A stretch of 35,067 bases of DNA, from NCBI GenBank assembly GCA_030628805.1, contig DAOVQG010000008.1:1-35067 (forward strand), written 5' to 3'. The stretch's first letter is position 1; every line of letters begins with the position of its first letter. This document shows positions 1-7,197 of this stretch, in pieces. The notes under the pieces were generated by a model. That model ran no database searches, was not told the DNA's origin, and worked only from the letters and a program-made list of their open reading frames with translations. A program made the position numbers and the translations under genes. The stretch comes from JAGMDK01 sp023128695 (GTDB lineage: Bacteria; Planctomycetota; Phycisphaerae; UBA1845; Fen-1342).

Positions 1-33
1 AGATGCCGGTGCCACACATTATTGTGACCGGGT

Positions 34-795
34 TCAGAAGCTGGTGGTGCAAGGTCGCCGTTGCGCGAGGCGGTCACGCAGTGCCGCCGCCCGCTCGTAG
101 TCCTCGCACTGGACGGCTATTTCCAATTCGGACTGGAGCTTGGCCGGTGTGTCCGGGGGCATTTTCCGCAAAACCTCGTCCCGCAGTGCCCGGAGCATGT
201 TCACTTCACCCTCGTGCGGATCGTCCTCGTCGTCTTCCCCTGCCAGGGCCGTGAGGTTTGCCAAACCCTCGTCCACAAGGGCCAAAGCGTGTTCAGGCCT
301 CTTGCTGTGTAAGGCTTTATAGGCCCGGGCCCGGGTATGCATCATCATGACGTAGGCCCGCTGCCGATACAGGGTGGTGCGGTCGGCATGTGTGACGGCA
401 TAGCGCTTGCACAGATCGATCAGCCGCAGGTTGCGGGCCGTGTCGTGCTCCACGCCTTCGTACTCTTCGAGGACGAAGAGTGACAGGTAACGCTGGTAAT
501 AGAGGTAGGCCTCGTGGCGCAACTCATGGCAATCCTCGGGTGAAAGGACGAAATCCTCGTCGTCACCGTAGATGTCGACGTGCTCGCGCAGCCGCCGCTC
601 CTGGTACTTCAGCAGCGATTCGCAGCCATGGGGCTGCCGGCCGTCGGGGCGGCCGGTGCACTCCAGTTGCAGCACCCCCAGGTCGATCCGGGTTTGAATC
701 TTCTCCCGGCCGTCGCGCCCGATGATCTTGCGGACCGAGATCTTGCCCGGCTCGAATTCCCAACCCTCGAGGATCATTCGCAGGTCGCGTATCAT
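34..795 (-). CDS. UVR-motif protein of unknown function
   Basis: The protein has about 253 residues if translation starts at the ATG at 795; an upstream in-frame ATG at 831 would add 12 residues. I prefer 795 because the conserved-looking part (MIRDLRMILEGWEFEPG) begins there, but neither start has a clear Shine-Dalgarno sequence. The C-terminal stretch (about residues 218-243, AKLQSELEIAVQCEDYERAA followed by ALRDRL) is a good match to the UVR motif, the helical hairpin found in UvrB, UvrC and McsA that mediates protein-protein contacts. The middle is helical, charged and tetratricopeptide-like in feel, without a recognisable catalytic motif. A direct role in nucleotide-excision repair cannot be inferred from the motif alone. 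The gene ends in TGA, and a fragment of an E-type palindrome lies just beyond it at the window edge. Confidence 0.75.
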   Translation of the reverse strand: MIRDLRMILEGWEFEPGKISVRKIIGRDGREKIQTRIDLGVLQLECTGRPDGRQPHGCESLLKYQERRLREHVDIYGDDEDFVLSPEDCHELRHEAYLYYQRYLSLFVLEEYEGVEHDTARNLRLIDLCKRYAVTHADRTTLYRQRAYVMMMHTRARAYKALHSKRPEHALALVDEGLANLTALAGEDDEDDPHEGEVNMLRALRDEVLRKMPPDTPAKLQSELEIAVQCEDYERAAALRDRLAQRRPCTTSF

Positions 796-849
796 GTCAG
801 TGTGCCTATCGACCGGTGGTCGGGGCTCCATCAGCTTGTGAGCGGCAGA

Positions 850-980
850 CTAGTGGTCTGATTCATAATTGCCGCATCATGATTCAAGGTGGTGCGGGCC
901 TCCGTGCCCGCGACTGGCGGGCAGAGACGCCCGCCCCACCGGCCAGGATAAGACGCAATCTGCATGAATCACTACACTAG
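850..980. repeat. Family A palindromic element, copy 1
   Basis: About 131 bp bounded by CTAGTG and CACTAG. The ends are imperfect inverted repeats (GATTCATAATTGC against GATTCATGCAGATTGC). The core carries two nested hairpins, GTGCGGGC/GCCCGC and GCGGGC/GCCCGC. A second copy lies at 14262-14386 and a core without ends at 23247-23325. The element looks like a non-coding MITE- or REP-like repeat. It overlaps an upstream in-frame ATG (964) of rsmD, which argues against that start. Confidence 0.7.
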
Positions 981-1023
981 CAGCGTCCGGCACCGGTCGG
1001 AGATGAAGAGAGGTATACAAGCC

Positions 1024-1626
1024 GTGCGGGTCGTCGCCGGTGCATTTCGCGGACGTATGTTGACGGCTCCCGCCGGGCTCGAGACGCGACCAATCACGGA
1101 TCGCGTCAAGGAGAGCCTGTTCAATATTCTGGGGCATCGCTATGGCACGCCGGGGGGATTACCGGCCTTCGAGGTGCTCGACATTTTCGCCGGCACGGGC
1201 AGCCTGGGAATCGAGGCTCTCTCACGCGGGGCGCGGGCCTGCGTCTTCGTGGAACGCGACCGCCGGGCGCTGGGCGCGCTGCGGGCGAACGTTCGTCAGT
1301 TCGGCCTCGGCGATCATAGCACGATCCTGACCGATAACGCCTGGACCATGCGGCCGCCGGAGTCTGAGAAGGGTTTCGGCCTGGTCTTCGTCGACCCGCC
1401 TTACCGTGACGCGACAGATCCGCCGCGGGTCATCGATTTGCTGGAGCGGCTGGCTCCCGGCGTCGCGGCGGCCGGCACGGTCGTGTTTCGGCACGAAGCG
1501 ACGTCACCACCACTCCCGGCCGAGGAGCTGCGCGGATTGCGCTGCGTGGACGAGCGCGTCTTCCGCCAGATGCGGCTGATATTTCTGGAACGTGTGACGC
1601 CGCCTTCGGTCGAGACCGGTGATTAA
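1024..1626 (+). CDS. rsmD: 16S rRNA (guanine-966-N2)-methyltransferase RsmD
   Basis: RsmD transfers a methyl group from S-adenosylmethionine to N2 of G966 of 16S rRNA in the small subunit. I placed the start at GTG 1024 because the family begins with the motif seen here (VRVVAGAFRGR), because AGAGG lies about 11 bases upstream, and because the earlier in-frame ATG at 964 sits inside a repeat. This gives 200 residues, the usual family length. Visible motifs are TRPITDRVKESLFN near the N-terminus, the SAM-binding loop LDIFAGTGSLGIEALSRGA, and the catalytic VDPPY motif of N2/N6 amino-methyltransferases at about residue 125. The stop codon overlaps the stop of the convergent coaB gene by a few bases. 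An ATG at 1003 is a weaker alternative start. Confidence 0.93.
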   Translation: MRVVAGAFRGRMLTAPAGLETRPITDRVKESLFNILGHRYGTPGGLPAFEVLDIFAGTGSLGIEALSRGARACVFVERDRRALGALRANVRQFGLGDHSTILTDNAWTMRPPESEKGFGLVFVDPPYRDATDPPRVIDLLERLAPGVAAAGTVVFRHEATSPPLPAEELRGLRCVDERVFRQMRLIFLERVTPPSVETGD

Positions 1627-2333
1627 CATTCACTTGACACCGACAGCTTATTGACCCACGCGATGAACCAGCGGGCGAAGTCAGGTTTACTTAGACCCGC
1701 GGACGTGCCCTCTGCCGAGGAACTCTCCGAGACGAAATGGCCGCTGTCAGTGCCGAGCTGTGGCCGGATCACTTCCCCCGCGGCGGTATAGACCACGGCC
1801 TCGATCTGCTCGGCCCCCATGGTCTTCAGCGGGTTGGCGATGATCGCGTCGAGCCCTTTTCGCCGGAGCTTGTCCCGGGCGCGGGCCTCCAGTTCGTCCG
1901 GCTCCTCGAGTGCAAACCCAATAATCCGCTGCTGGGGCTGTTTGCGACTGGCACACCTGGCAACCAGATCGGGCGTCGGCTCCAGCTCGAGCACAAGCGG
2001 CTTCCCCGTCCGCGGCAACTTGTCATTCGATGAACGCTGCGGCCGATAGTCCGCCACGGCCGCCGCCATGATGAGCACTTCGCAGCTTGGGAATTCTCTC
2101 TCAAGCAGTGCCGCCAGGTCGGCGGCGGATTCGAAAGCCTGGACGCGCACGCCCGTAGGTAGTTCGCCGGCGACCGGGCCGAGCAGCAGCGTGACCTCCC
2201 ACCCGGCGTCGCGGGCCGCCTCTGCCAGGCACACCCCCAGCCGCCCGCTCGACCGGTTCGCGATATACCGCACCGCGTCGATCGACTCATGCGTCGGCCC
2301 GGCCGTGATCAGCATTCTTCGTTTGCCAGACAT
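1623..2333 (-). CDS. coaB: Stand-alone phosphopantothenate-cysteine ligase domain (CoaB)
   Basis: CoaB joins 4'-phosphopantothenate to cysteine in coenzyme A biosynthesis. In many bacteria it is the C-terminal half of the bifunctional CoaBC (Dfp) flavoprotein. Here only the CoaB half is present (236 residues), so the decarboxylase CoaC must be encoded elsewhere. The sequence shows the glycine-rich nucleotide site (ITAGPTHESIDAVRYIANRS, residues 9-28, then SGRLG), the AAAVADYRP motif near residue 91, and a KLPR segment at residue 105 that corresponds to the catalytic Lys289 region of the E. coli enzyme. The usual ND motif near residue 170 reads NPLK here. The nucleotide that this version uses (CTP or ATP) cannot be decided from sequence. 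The gene converges on rsmD with a 4-base overlap of the stop regions. Confidence 0.9.
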   Translation of the reverse strand: MSGKRRMLITAGPTHESIDAVRYIANRSSGRLGVCLAEAARDAGWEVTLLLGPVAGELPTGVRVQAFESAADLAALLEREFPSCEVLIMAAAVADYRPQRSSNDKLPRTGKPLVLELEPTPDLVARCASRKQPQQRIIGFALEEPDELEARARDKLRRKGLDAIIANPLKTMGAEQIEAVVYTAAGEVIRPQLGTDSGHFVSESSSAEGTSAGLSKPDFARWFIAWVNKLSVSSEC

Positions 2334-2387
2334 AGCTTAATTCTACAGGAACGTGTCCGTACATACCCTCAAAGGTCTCGCAGTCCG

Positions 2388-2461
2388 CCCTCGATTGACG
2401 GGTAGCGCCAGGGAAGGGAGGGCGAAGCTCCCGCTGAGCCGCGGGCCTGAAGCCCGCGCGG
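2388..2461. repeat. Family C palindromic repeat
   Basis: The block GGGAGGGCGAAGCTCCCGCT and the following GAGCCGCGG are shared with 15442-15497, including the preceding GCCCTCnnTTGACnGnTAGCGCC. Here it is followed by a second palindrome, CCGCGGGCCTGAAGCCCGCGCGG; a related form (CCGCGGGCTTCAGCCCGCGCGG) lies at 30843-30864. It occupies the gap between the divergent coaB and deaminase genes and has no coding capacity that I trust. Confidence 0.6.
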
Positions 2462-2575
2462 TGCCCCGCTGATGGTACGATGGGGATCTTATGAACCAAC
2501 TCTGGCACTTCATTGACGGCGGCGGATCATAGTAGTCCCTTGAAAAGGGGACTGGCTCCGAGAGGAGAAGAATTC

Positions 2576-3016
2576 ATGGACCCGTTCATGCAAGCAGCGC
2601 TTGAGGAGGCGCGGCAGGGTTTGGCCGAAGGCGGCATCCCCATCGGTTCGGTGCTGGTGCTAGACGGCCGGATTGTCGGCCGCGGGCACAATCGCCGCGT
2701 TCAGCAAGGCAGCGCCGTCCTGCACGCCGAGATGGACTGTCTGGAGAATGCCGGTCGGCTGAAGGCGGGCGACTATCGCCGGGCGGTGCTGTACACCACG
2801 CTCTCGCCGTGCGACATGTGCAGCGGGGCCGTGCTGCTCTACAAGATCCCGAAGATCGTGATCGGCGAGAACCAGACCTTCCAGGGACCGGAAGACTACC
2901 TGCGCACCCGCGGCGTCGAGCTGGAGATCCAATACGACCCGGCGTGCATCCGCCTGATGCGCGAGTTCATCCAGGCCAACCCAGGTCTGTGGAATGAGGA
3001 TATCGGGGAAAAGTAG
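2576..3016 (+). CDS. Cytosine deaminase, yeast FCY1-like
   Basis: A 146-residue zinc-dependent deaminase of the cytidine deaminase fold. The start is fixed by an AGGAG motif 8 bases upstream of ATG 2576. The zinc site is complete: HAE (His-Ala-Glu, the Glu being the proton shuttle) and PCDMC for the two cysteines. The order GGIPIG, GRGHNRR, LHAEMD, LYTTLSPCDMCSG, IGEN and the closing NEDIG follow fungal cytosine deaminase (FCY1) closely along the whole protein, including the C-terminal lid. This makes cytosine-to-uracil conversion in pyrimidine salvage the best guess, although guanine or tRNA-adenosine deaminases share the core. The two tRNA-specific TadA features are not obvious. The stop TAG is the first three bases of a D-type palindrome. 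Confidence 0.88.
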   Translation: MDPFMQAALEEARQGLAEGGIPIGSVLVLDGRIVGRGHNRRVQQGSAVLHAEMDCLENAGRLKAGDYRRAVLYTTLSPCDMCSGAVLLYKIPKIVIGENQTFQGPEDYLRTRGVELEIQYDPACIRLMREFIQANPGLWNEDIGEK

Positions 3017-3046
3017 CGCCCGGGCCCCGTCCCGGCCGTAGACGTA
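3014..3046 (+). repeat. Family D palindromic element beginning at the deaminase stop codon
   Basis: TAGCGCCCGGGCCCCGTCCC followed by GGCCGTAGACGTAGC. The leading TAG is the stop codon of the deaminase gene. The unit matches the D elements at 6895, 14045, 18340, 28856 and 32784 (consensus TAGCGnCCGGGCnCCGTnCC then GG). It can form a short GC-rich stem and might help terminate transcription, but there is no T-run after it. Confidence 0.7.
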
Positions 3047-3123
3047 GCTTTGGGTCATCAACCATACAGAATGGGACTCCAAGATGCGTCGGGTCGATGA
3101 CCCAATCTACGCGCTGGATCACG

Positions 3124-3607
3124 TTACGTTTTTTGTGCACGTTGACCGCGATAATACCCGACCCCGTATCCTCCGCCCGATCCGAGGATTGCTGCCAGGA
3201 CACCGGTAAGCAAAGTTGGATTTGGCTTGATCACGCCAAACAGAATCAGAACCAGGACCACGAGGACGGTAATGATCAAGAAGTAGAACAATCCCATATC
3301 GCCGCTGGGCTATTTGTTCTTCGTGCTCATATTGCGTGAGGTCCTTGTGGATGCCCAATACTGTGTCGATGTGCTCCGAGGTTACTTTGCTGAGCACCGG
3401 ATTCTGGGGCGGACCGAGAGATCGTGATGCAGCAAGGAAAGTCTCAACGCGATGGCGTAACGGTTCCGGAGCGTCTTTCAAAACTTCCGCGAGCGGCTCG
3501 GTAAACCCTTCCGACTCGCCAGGCTCGCGATTACTCTCACCACTGTCGCGTTGTGTTAGTTCGTCAGGTTTTTCGGAGGCTTGCTCGGCATCCTTCGCTG
3601 TGCTCAC
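3124..3607 (-). pseudogene. Frameshifted DUF2335-like membrane protein gene
   Basis: Translation begins at GTG 3607 with AGGA about 9 bases upstream and reads a hydrophilic, acidic N-terminus followed by a segment (PQNPVLSKVTSEHIDTVLGI and on to YEHEEQIAQRR) like that preceding the membrane part of DUF2335 proteins. At about 3298-3302 the frame turns into an unlikely Arg/Pro/Ser-rich tail. In the neighbouring frame, starting exactly there, the DNA encodes a perfect membrane anchor (MGLFYFLIITVLVVLVLILF, then GVIKPNPTLLTGVLAAILGS and a glycine-rich end) with its own stop at 3124-3126. One missing base would restore a single protein of about 160 residues. No ribosome slip site is visible, and the second part lacks a Shine-Dalgarno sequence, so a mutation or an assembly error is more likely than programmed frameshifting. 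The family has no settled function. Confidence 0.65.
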
Positions 3608-3641
3608 TTCGGTGTGTCCTATCTTGGTTCACGAGGGTTGA

Positions 3642-3974
3642 TTAGGAAACTAAGAGTCTACCAACTGCGTGTTGCAGGTAATGACTGATACGCTCCGAAA
3701 TCAAGGATCCCATGATTTCCCTAAACTGATCGCAGTCGACTTCACCTTCGATGTATGCGCGCGTTACACCATCGACAGCAGAACGGTAAGCCTCCTCGGT
3801 GGCCCGAAGCAACTCCTCGTGACTGAGCAATCCGAACGCAGAGAGTAGAGCCACATCTTGCAGTGGCAGCAGGTTCTTTAGAGCACCAGCACCCGTTCGA
3901 GTGTCCCCCCCCGGCGTCAGTGAACGGTGGGATCGATCAGGTATAATAGCAGTAAGTTTGTTAAGCAACGTCAT
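3642..3974 (-). CDS. Small protein of unknown function
   Basis: A 110-residue open frame from ATG 3974 that ends 34 bases before the frameshifted DUF2335-like gene, so the two may be co-transcribed. The last 70 residues look like a compact helical protein (LLSAFGLLSHEELLRATEEA, then a second helix around YIEGEVDCDQFREIMGSLIS). The first 30 residues are rich in Arg, Thr and Gly and may not all be translated. The start has only a weak ACGAAGA upstream. I do not recognise a family. Base composition here is visibly lower in GC than in the flanking genes, as expected for recently acquired DNA, and its presence as a real gene is only moderately supported. Confidence 0.5.
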   Translation of the reverse strand: MTLLNKLTAIIPDRSHRSLTPGGDTRTGAGALKNLLPLQDVALLSAFGLLSHEELLRATEEAYRSAVDGVTRAYIEGEVDCDQFREIMGSLISERISHYLQHAVGRLLVS

Positions 3975-4290
3975 TCTTCGTCCGCAGCCAGCGTCACTTA
4001 CGTGACGAATCTCACCTCAGTCAGTCTGAACCATATTCTCTTATCTTGTATCTTGTACTCGCCACAATCAAGGGGATCCGCATCAATCATACTATCGAAA
4101 CTCATGGGCAATCAACGCCAACTTCATAATTTGTCGAAGGTTGTCGCATATTGGGAGCACACCGCAACCGTTTGTACGCATTATCGGCCTTTTCACAGTG
4201 CCGCTAGCCATGTCGTGAGAGCATGTATGGCCTAACGTTATTGTTGATACTGTTACGACTCCGTTTCAAGCTGGATGTCATGCTTGACGA
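3975..4290. other. AT-richer intergenic region, no gene seen
   Basis: About 316 bases between the small orphan gene and gpmI. It is clearly poorer in GC than the rest of the window. An open frame on the plus strand (to 4235) has no ribosome-binding site and no protein-like composition, so I do not call it. No hairpin followed by a T-run and no family A-E repeat was seen. Confidence 0.6.
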
Positions 4291-5916
4291 TTAGCCACCG
4301 TCAATCAACGACCGCCCCGTCATCTCCCCCGGCACCTCCAGGCCCATCATTGTCAGAGCGGTCGGCATGATGTCCGCCAGGCGGCCGTCTTCGCGGAGCC
4401 GGAGGCTTTTGAACGGCTCGCCGAAGATGTGCAGGGGCACTTTGCCGACTGTGTGGGCGGTGTGTGGGCCGCCGGTTTCGGGGTCGATCATCTGCTCGAA
4501 GTTGCCGTGGTCGGCGGTGATGATGCCGCAGCCGCCGGCTTTCATGACCGCGTCGAACACCCTCCCGACGCACTCGTCGACCACCCGGCACGCCTTGACC
4601 GCTGCCGCGATCACCCCAGTGTGCCCGACCATGTCTGGGTTTGCGTAGTTCAGCACGATCAGGTCGTCCACCCCGCGCGCAAGTCGCGCCAGCATCACCT
4701 CCGTCACCTCGTAGGCCGACATCTCCGGCTGCAAGTCGTACGTGGGGACCTTCGGCGACGCCACCAGCCCCCGCTCCTCGCCCGCAAACGGCCTTTCGCG
4801 ATAATCGTTGAAGAAAAACGTCACATGGGCGTATTTCTCCGTCTCCGCGCAGCGAAATTGCCGCAGGCCGAGCTCGGCCAGATACTCGCCGACAATGTTT
4901 GTCATCTTCGGCGGCTTGGGGAAGGCGACTTTGACAGGTAGAGACTTCTGGTACTCCGTCATCGTGACATAAAACAAATCGAGCTTCTTGCCACGGTCGA
5001 ATCCCATCTGAACTTCGGCCCCAGTCCTGTCCTTGGCCCGGAACGGAAACTCGTCGAACAGGAACGCCTTGGTGATCTCTCGCGGGCGGTCTCCCCGGAA
5101 ATTGAAGAATACGACTGAGTCGCCATCTCGCACTGTTGCCAATGGCGTCCGGCCGTCCGCGCTGACCACCGTCGGCGTGACGAACTCGTCGCCGCTCATG
5201 TTCGACTCGATCGGGTTGTCGTAGTAGCGCTGGAGGGCCTCAGTCGCACTCGGTGCCGCGGCGGCGTCCCCGTGGACCAACATCCGATAAGCCTGCTCCA
5301 CGCGATTCCAGCGATTATCGCGATCCATCGCCCAGTAGCGCCCGCAGACGCTGGCGATCGTCCCGACGCCGATCCGCTGCAATTCGGCCTCGATCTGGTT
5401 GACGTAACCGATCCCGCTGGTCGGCGGCGAGTCGCGGCCATCGGTGAAGCAGTGCACGTAAACCTCTGTGAGCCCACGCTTTGCAGCCAATTCGACCACG
5501 GCATAAAGGTGTTCGAGCAGCGCGTGTACGCCGATGTCGCTCGCCAGCCCCAGGAGGTGCAGACGCCCTTCGCGGGCCAAGCACGTCTCGACGGCGGCGA
5601 CCAGCTCAGCATTCTGGAAGAACGACCCCTCGCGGATGGCTTTCGTGATCCGTACGGAGTCCTGATCAACTATCCGGCCGGCCCCGATGTTCTGGTGCCC
5701 GACCTCGCTGTTACCCATCGTGCCCTCGGGCAGCCCCACGTCCAGCCCGCTCGTCGCGACCAGCGTCATCGGCCACTGGTCTCGTAACATCGCATCCACC
5801 GGTGGCCGAGCCAGCTTCACCGCGTTGGCGTGGTCCCATTTCGGATCGGGGTTCTCGCCCCAACCATCCCGGACGATCAGTATGCACGGTCGATTCTTCA
5901 CGGCCTGTGACGCCAT
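4291..5916 (-). CDS. gpmI: 2,3-bisphosphoglycerate-independent phosphoglycerate mutase
   Basis: This cytosolic enzyme interconverts 3- and 2-phosphoglycerate in glycolysis and gluconeogenesis using two Mn2+ ions and a phosphoserine intermediate. The start at ATG 5916 is supported by GGAGA about 8 bases upstream and gives 541 residues, in the normal range; a longer open frame to 6036 is Arg-rich and unlikely. Seen in order: RDGWGENP (Asp17, metal site), MGNSEVGH with the nucleophile Ser70, IGAGRI, HCFTDGRDSPP, the FNFRGDR substrate loop, and the C-terminal metal ligands in NYANPDMVGHTG and ADHGNFEQM. The N-terminal RDGWGxNPxPxWD form differs from the common LDGWG and probably marks a subclade. 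The gene is divergent from the next membrane-protein gene, with about 190 bases between them. Confidence 0.96.
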   Translation of the reverse strand: MASQAVKNRPCILIVRDGWGENPDPKWDHANAVKLARPPVDAMLRDQWPMTLVATSGLDVGLPEGTMGNSEVGHQNIGAGRIVDQDSVRITKAIREGSFFQNAELVAAVETCLAREGRLHLLGLASDIGVHALLEHLYAVVELAAKRGLTEVYVHCFTDGRDSPPTSGIGYVNQIEAELQRIGVGTIASVCGRYWAMDRDNRWNRVEQAYRMLVHGDAAAAPSATEALQRYYDNPIESNMSGDEFVTPTVVSADGRTPLATVRDGDSVVFFNFRGDRPREITKAFLFDEFPFRAKDRTGAEVQMGFDRGKKLDLFYVTMTEYQKSLPVKVAFPKPPKMTNIVGEYLAELGLRQFRCAETEKYAHVTFFFNDYRERPFAGEERGLVASPKVPTYDLQPEMSAYEVTEVMLARLARGVDDLIVLNYANPDMVGHTGVIAAAVKACRVVDECVGRVFDAVMKAGGCGIITADHGNFEQMIDPETGGPHTAHTVGKVPLHIFGEPFKSLRLREDGRLADIMPTALTMMGLEVPGEMTGRSLIDGG

Positions 5917-6108
5917 TAGCAATCTCCATTGGGTCCGCACAGCGTAGCGTCGGCGGCGCCGATTTCCAGCCGAGCCCCGCAGACAAACGCGGGTCACTAC
6001 GGCATAATACTCGTCATATTCGCTGGGACGAGCCACCGGTTATAGAGCAGTCAGCACGCCTCCTAACCGATATCTGAAGTGTAAGCGTGTAGAAAGGGGT
6101 TGGCGGGA

Positions 6109-6897
6109 ATGAAACTCGAAAGTGGACCAGCCAGGGCCGACCGCAACTGGCAAACTGTACGCGCGGTCCTCTTCTTCGGCTTCTCCCTGTGGTTTGCCTA
6201 TGACGGCGCCATCGGCTGGCCGAACGAGAACCGTGAAATGGCCGAACAGAGGCTCAAGGATCCGCATCTGTTCCGCGGCGAGAAGAGTTTCGACGACCTC
6301 GGCGACAAGCCTGACGAAGATATCTTCCAGCAGCTTGTCGCGTCGAAACCCACCACGCTCGAACAGGTCCACGAGTTCCTGGGCCGACCCACCGTCTCAC
6401 GTCACGAAGAGGGCGGCGGCGTAGTAACCGAGTTTTTCGCCAGCCGCTACGGCTACGCCAGTCTCCGCGTAAACAACGGCCGCCCCGAGCCGGCCTCGCT
6501 GATGTGGATCAAGTGGTACAAGGGCAAGGCGGAGTTGCGACTCCAGTTCTACATTGCCGCCATTCCCCTCCCGTTTGGCCTGTACTTTCTCAGGCGGCTT
6601 TACAAGGCCGTGACCTTACGCGTGGTCATCGACGACGAGGGGATGATCTACGACGGCCGCCGCATTGCGTTCACCGACATGGTCTCATTCCGCGACTACA
6701 GTCCCAAGGGCTGGATTGACCTTTATCACAAGGCGGGTGCGGAAGAAAAGAAGCTCCGACTCGACCACGAAAAGGTCAAGCTGTTCGACGAAATCGTGGC
6801 TGCTATTTGCGCGGCCAAGGGCTTTGAAAACGAAGTCGAAGCCTATGCCAAGCAAAAAGCTCGTGAAGAAGCCAGTCCAGACGACAAGGAGGAATAG
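6109..6897 (+). CDS. Two-span membrane protein with C-terminal PH-like segment
   Basis: A 262-residue protein starting at ATG 6109, chosen because AAAGGGG lies 9 bases upstream; an in-frame TTG at 6100 is less likely. A first hydrophobic helix lies at about residues 19-37 (AVLFFGFSLWFAYDGAIG) and a second at about 142-160 (LQFYIAAIPLPFGLYFLRRL). The region between them is soluble and charged. After the second helix, the pattern of short beta strands (LRVVIDDEGMIYDGRRIAFT, then WIDLYHKAG) ending in a helix resembles bacterial PH-like domains, but this is a judgement by eye. No catalytic motif is visible and I cannot name the family. The stop TAG is the first three bases of a D-type palindrome. 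Confidence 0.8.
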   Translation: MKLESGPARADRNWQTVRAVLFFGFSLWFAYDGAIGWPNENREMAEQRLKDPHLFRGEKSFDDLGDKPDEDIFQQLVASKPTTLEQVHEFLGRPTVSRHEEGGGVVTEFFASRYGYASLRVNNGRPEPASLMWIKWYKGKAELRLQFYIAAIPLPFGLYFLRRLYKAVTLRVVIDDEGMIYDGRRIAFTDMVSFRDYSPKGWIDLYHKAGAEEKKLRLDHEKVKLFDEIVAAICAAKGFENEVEAYAKQKAREEASPDDKEE

Positions 6898-7032
6898 CGT
6901 CCGGGCTCTGTCCCGTACGAAAGGTGTGGCACCGGCATCTTGCCGGTGGGATTAACACCGGCTGGAAGCCGGTGCCACACACGAATGTAGCGTCCGGCCA
7001 ATCCCGGCTGGAAGCCGGTGCCACACACGAAC
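6895..7032 (+). repeat. D-type element at a stop codon plus E-type hairpins
   Basis: TAGCGTCCGGGCTCTGTCCC begins at the stop codon of the upstream gene. It is followed by an E-type hairpin (GGCACCGGCATCTTGCCGGT), then two further E units containing CCGGCTGGAAGCCGGTGCCA. E units recur at 1-20, 28891-29055 and 32848-32872. They are non-coding. Confidence 0.75.
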
Positions 7033-7073
7033 GCCCCCGCGGTTGCGTGGTGTAGTCGAGGGCGATAACCGGG

Positions 7074-7079
7074 TATAAT
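7074..7079 (+). promoter_or_regulatory. Possible -10 element (TATAAT) upstream of gyrA
   Basis: A perfect TATAAT lies 118 bases upstream of the gyrA start, just after the repeat cluster. No convincing -35 hexamer is found at 16-18 bases. A short hairpin (AACGCC/GGCGTT followed by TT) lies downstream at 7102-7121 in the leader. Confidence 0.3.
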
Positions 7080-7197
7080 TCGGCTGAAGTCTGTCACGGC
7101 CAACGCCGGCGGGGGCGTTTTGCGCCTGGTTAATCCAGCGACGAACCATGCCCGGCGAAAAGCGGCGGCCGGACAAGTCCAGGCACCGGGAGTCGAA

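Noticed and set aside
964..1023. Upstream ATG start of rsmD at 964
   Set aside because: It lies in a family A repeat, and the family's conserved N-terminus begins at GTG 1024, which has its own AGAGG.
3927..4235. Plus-strand open frame of 102 codons in the AT-rich gap
   Set aside because: No ribosome-binding site, no hydrophobic core or helix pattern, and the frame overlaps the opposite small gene.
5917..6036. N-terminal extension of gpmI up to 6036
   Set aside because: The added residues are Arg-rich and unlike the family; ATG 5916 has a good ribosome-binding site.
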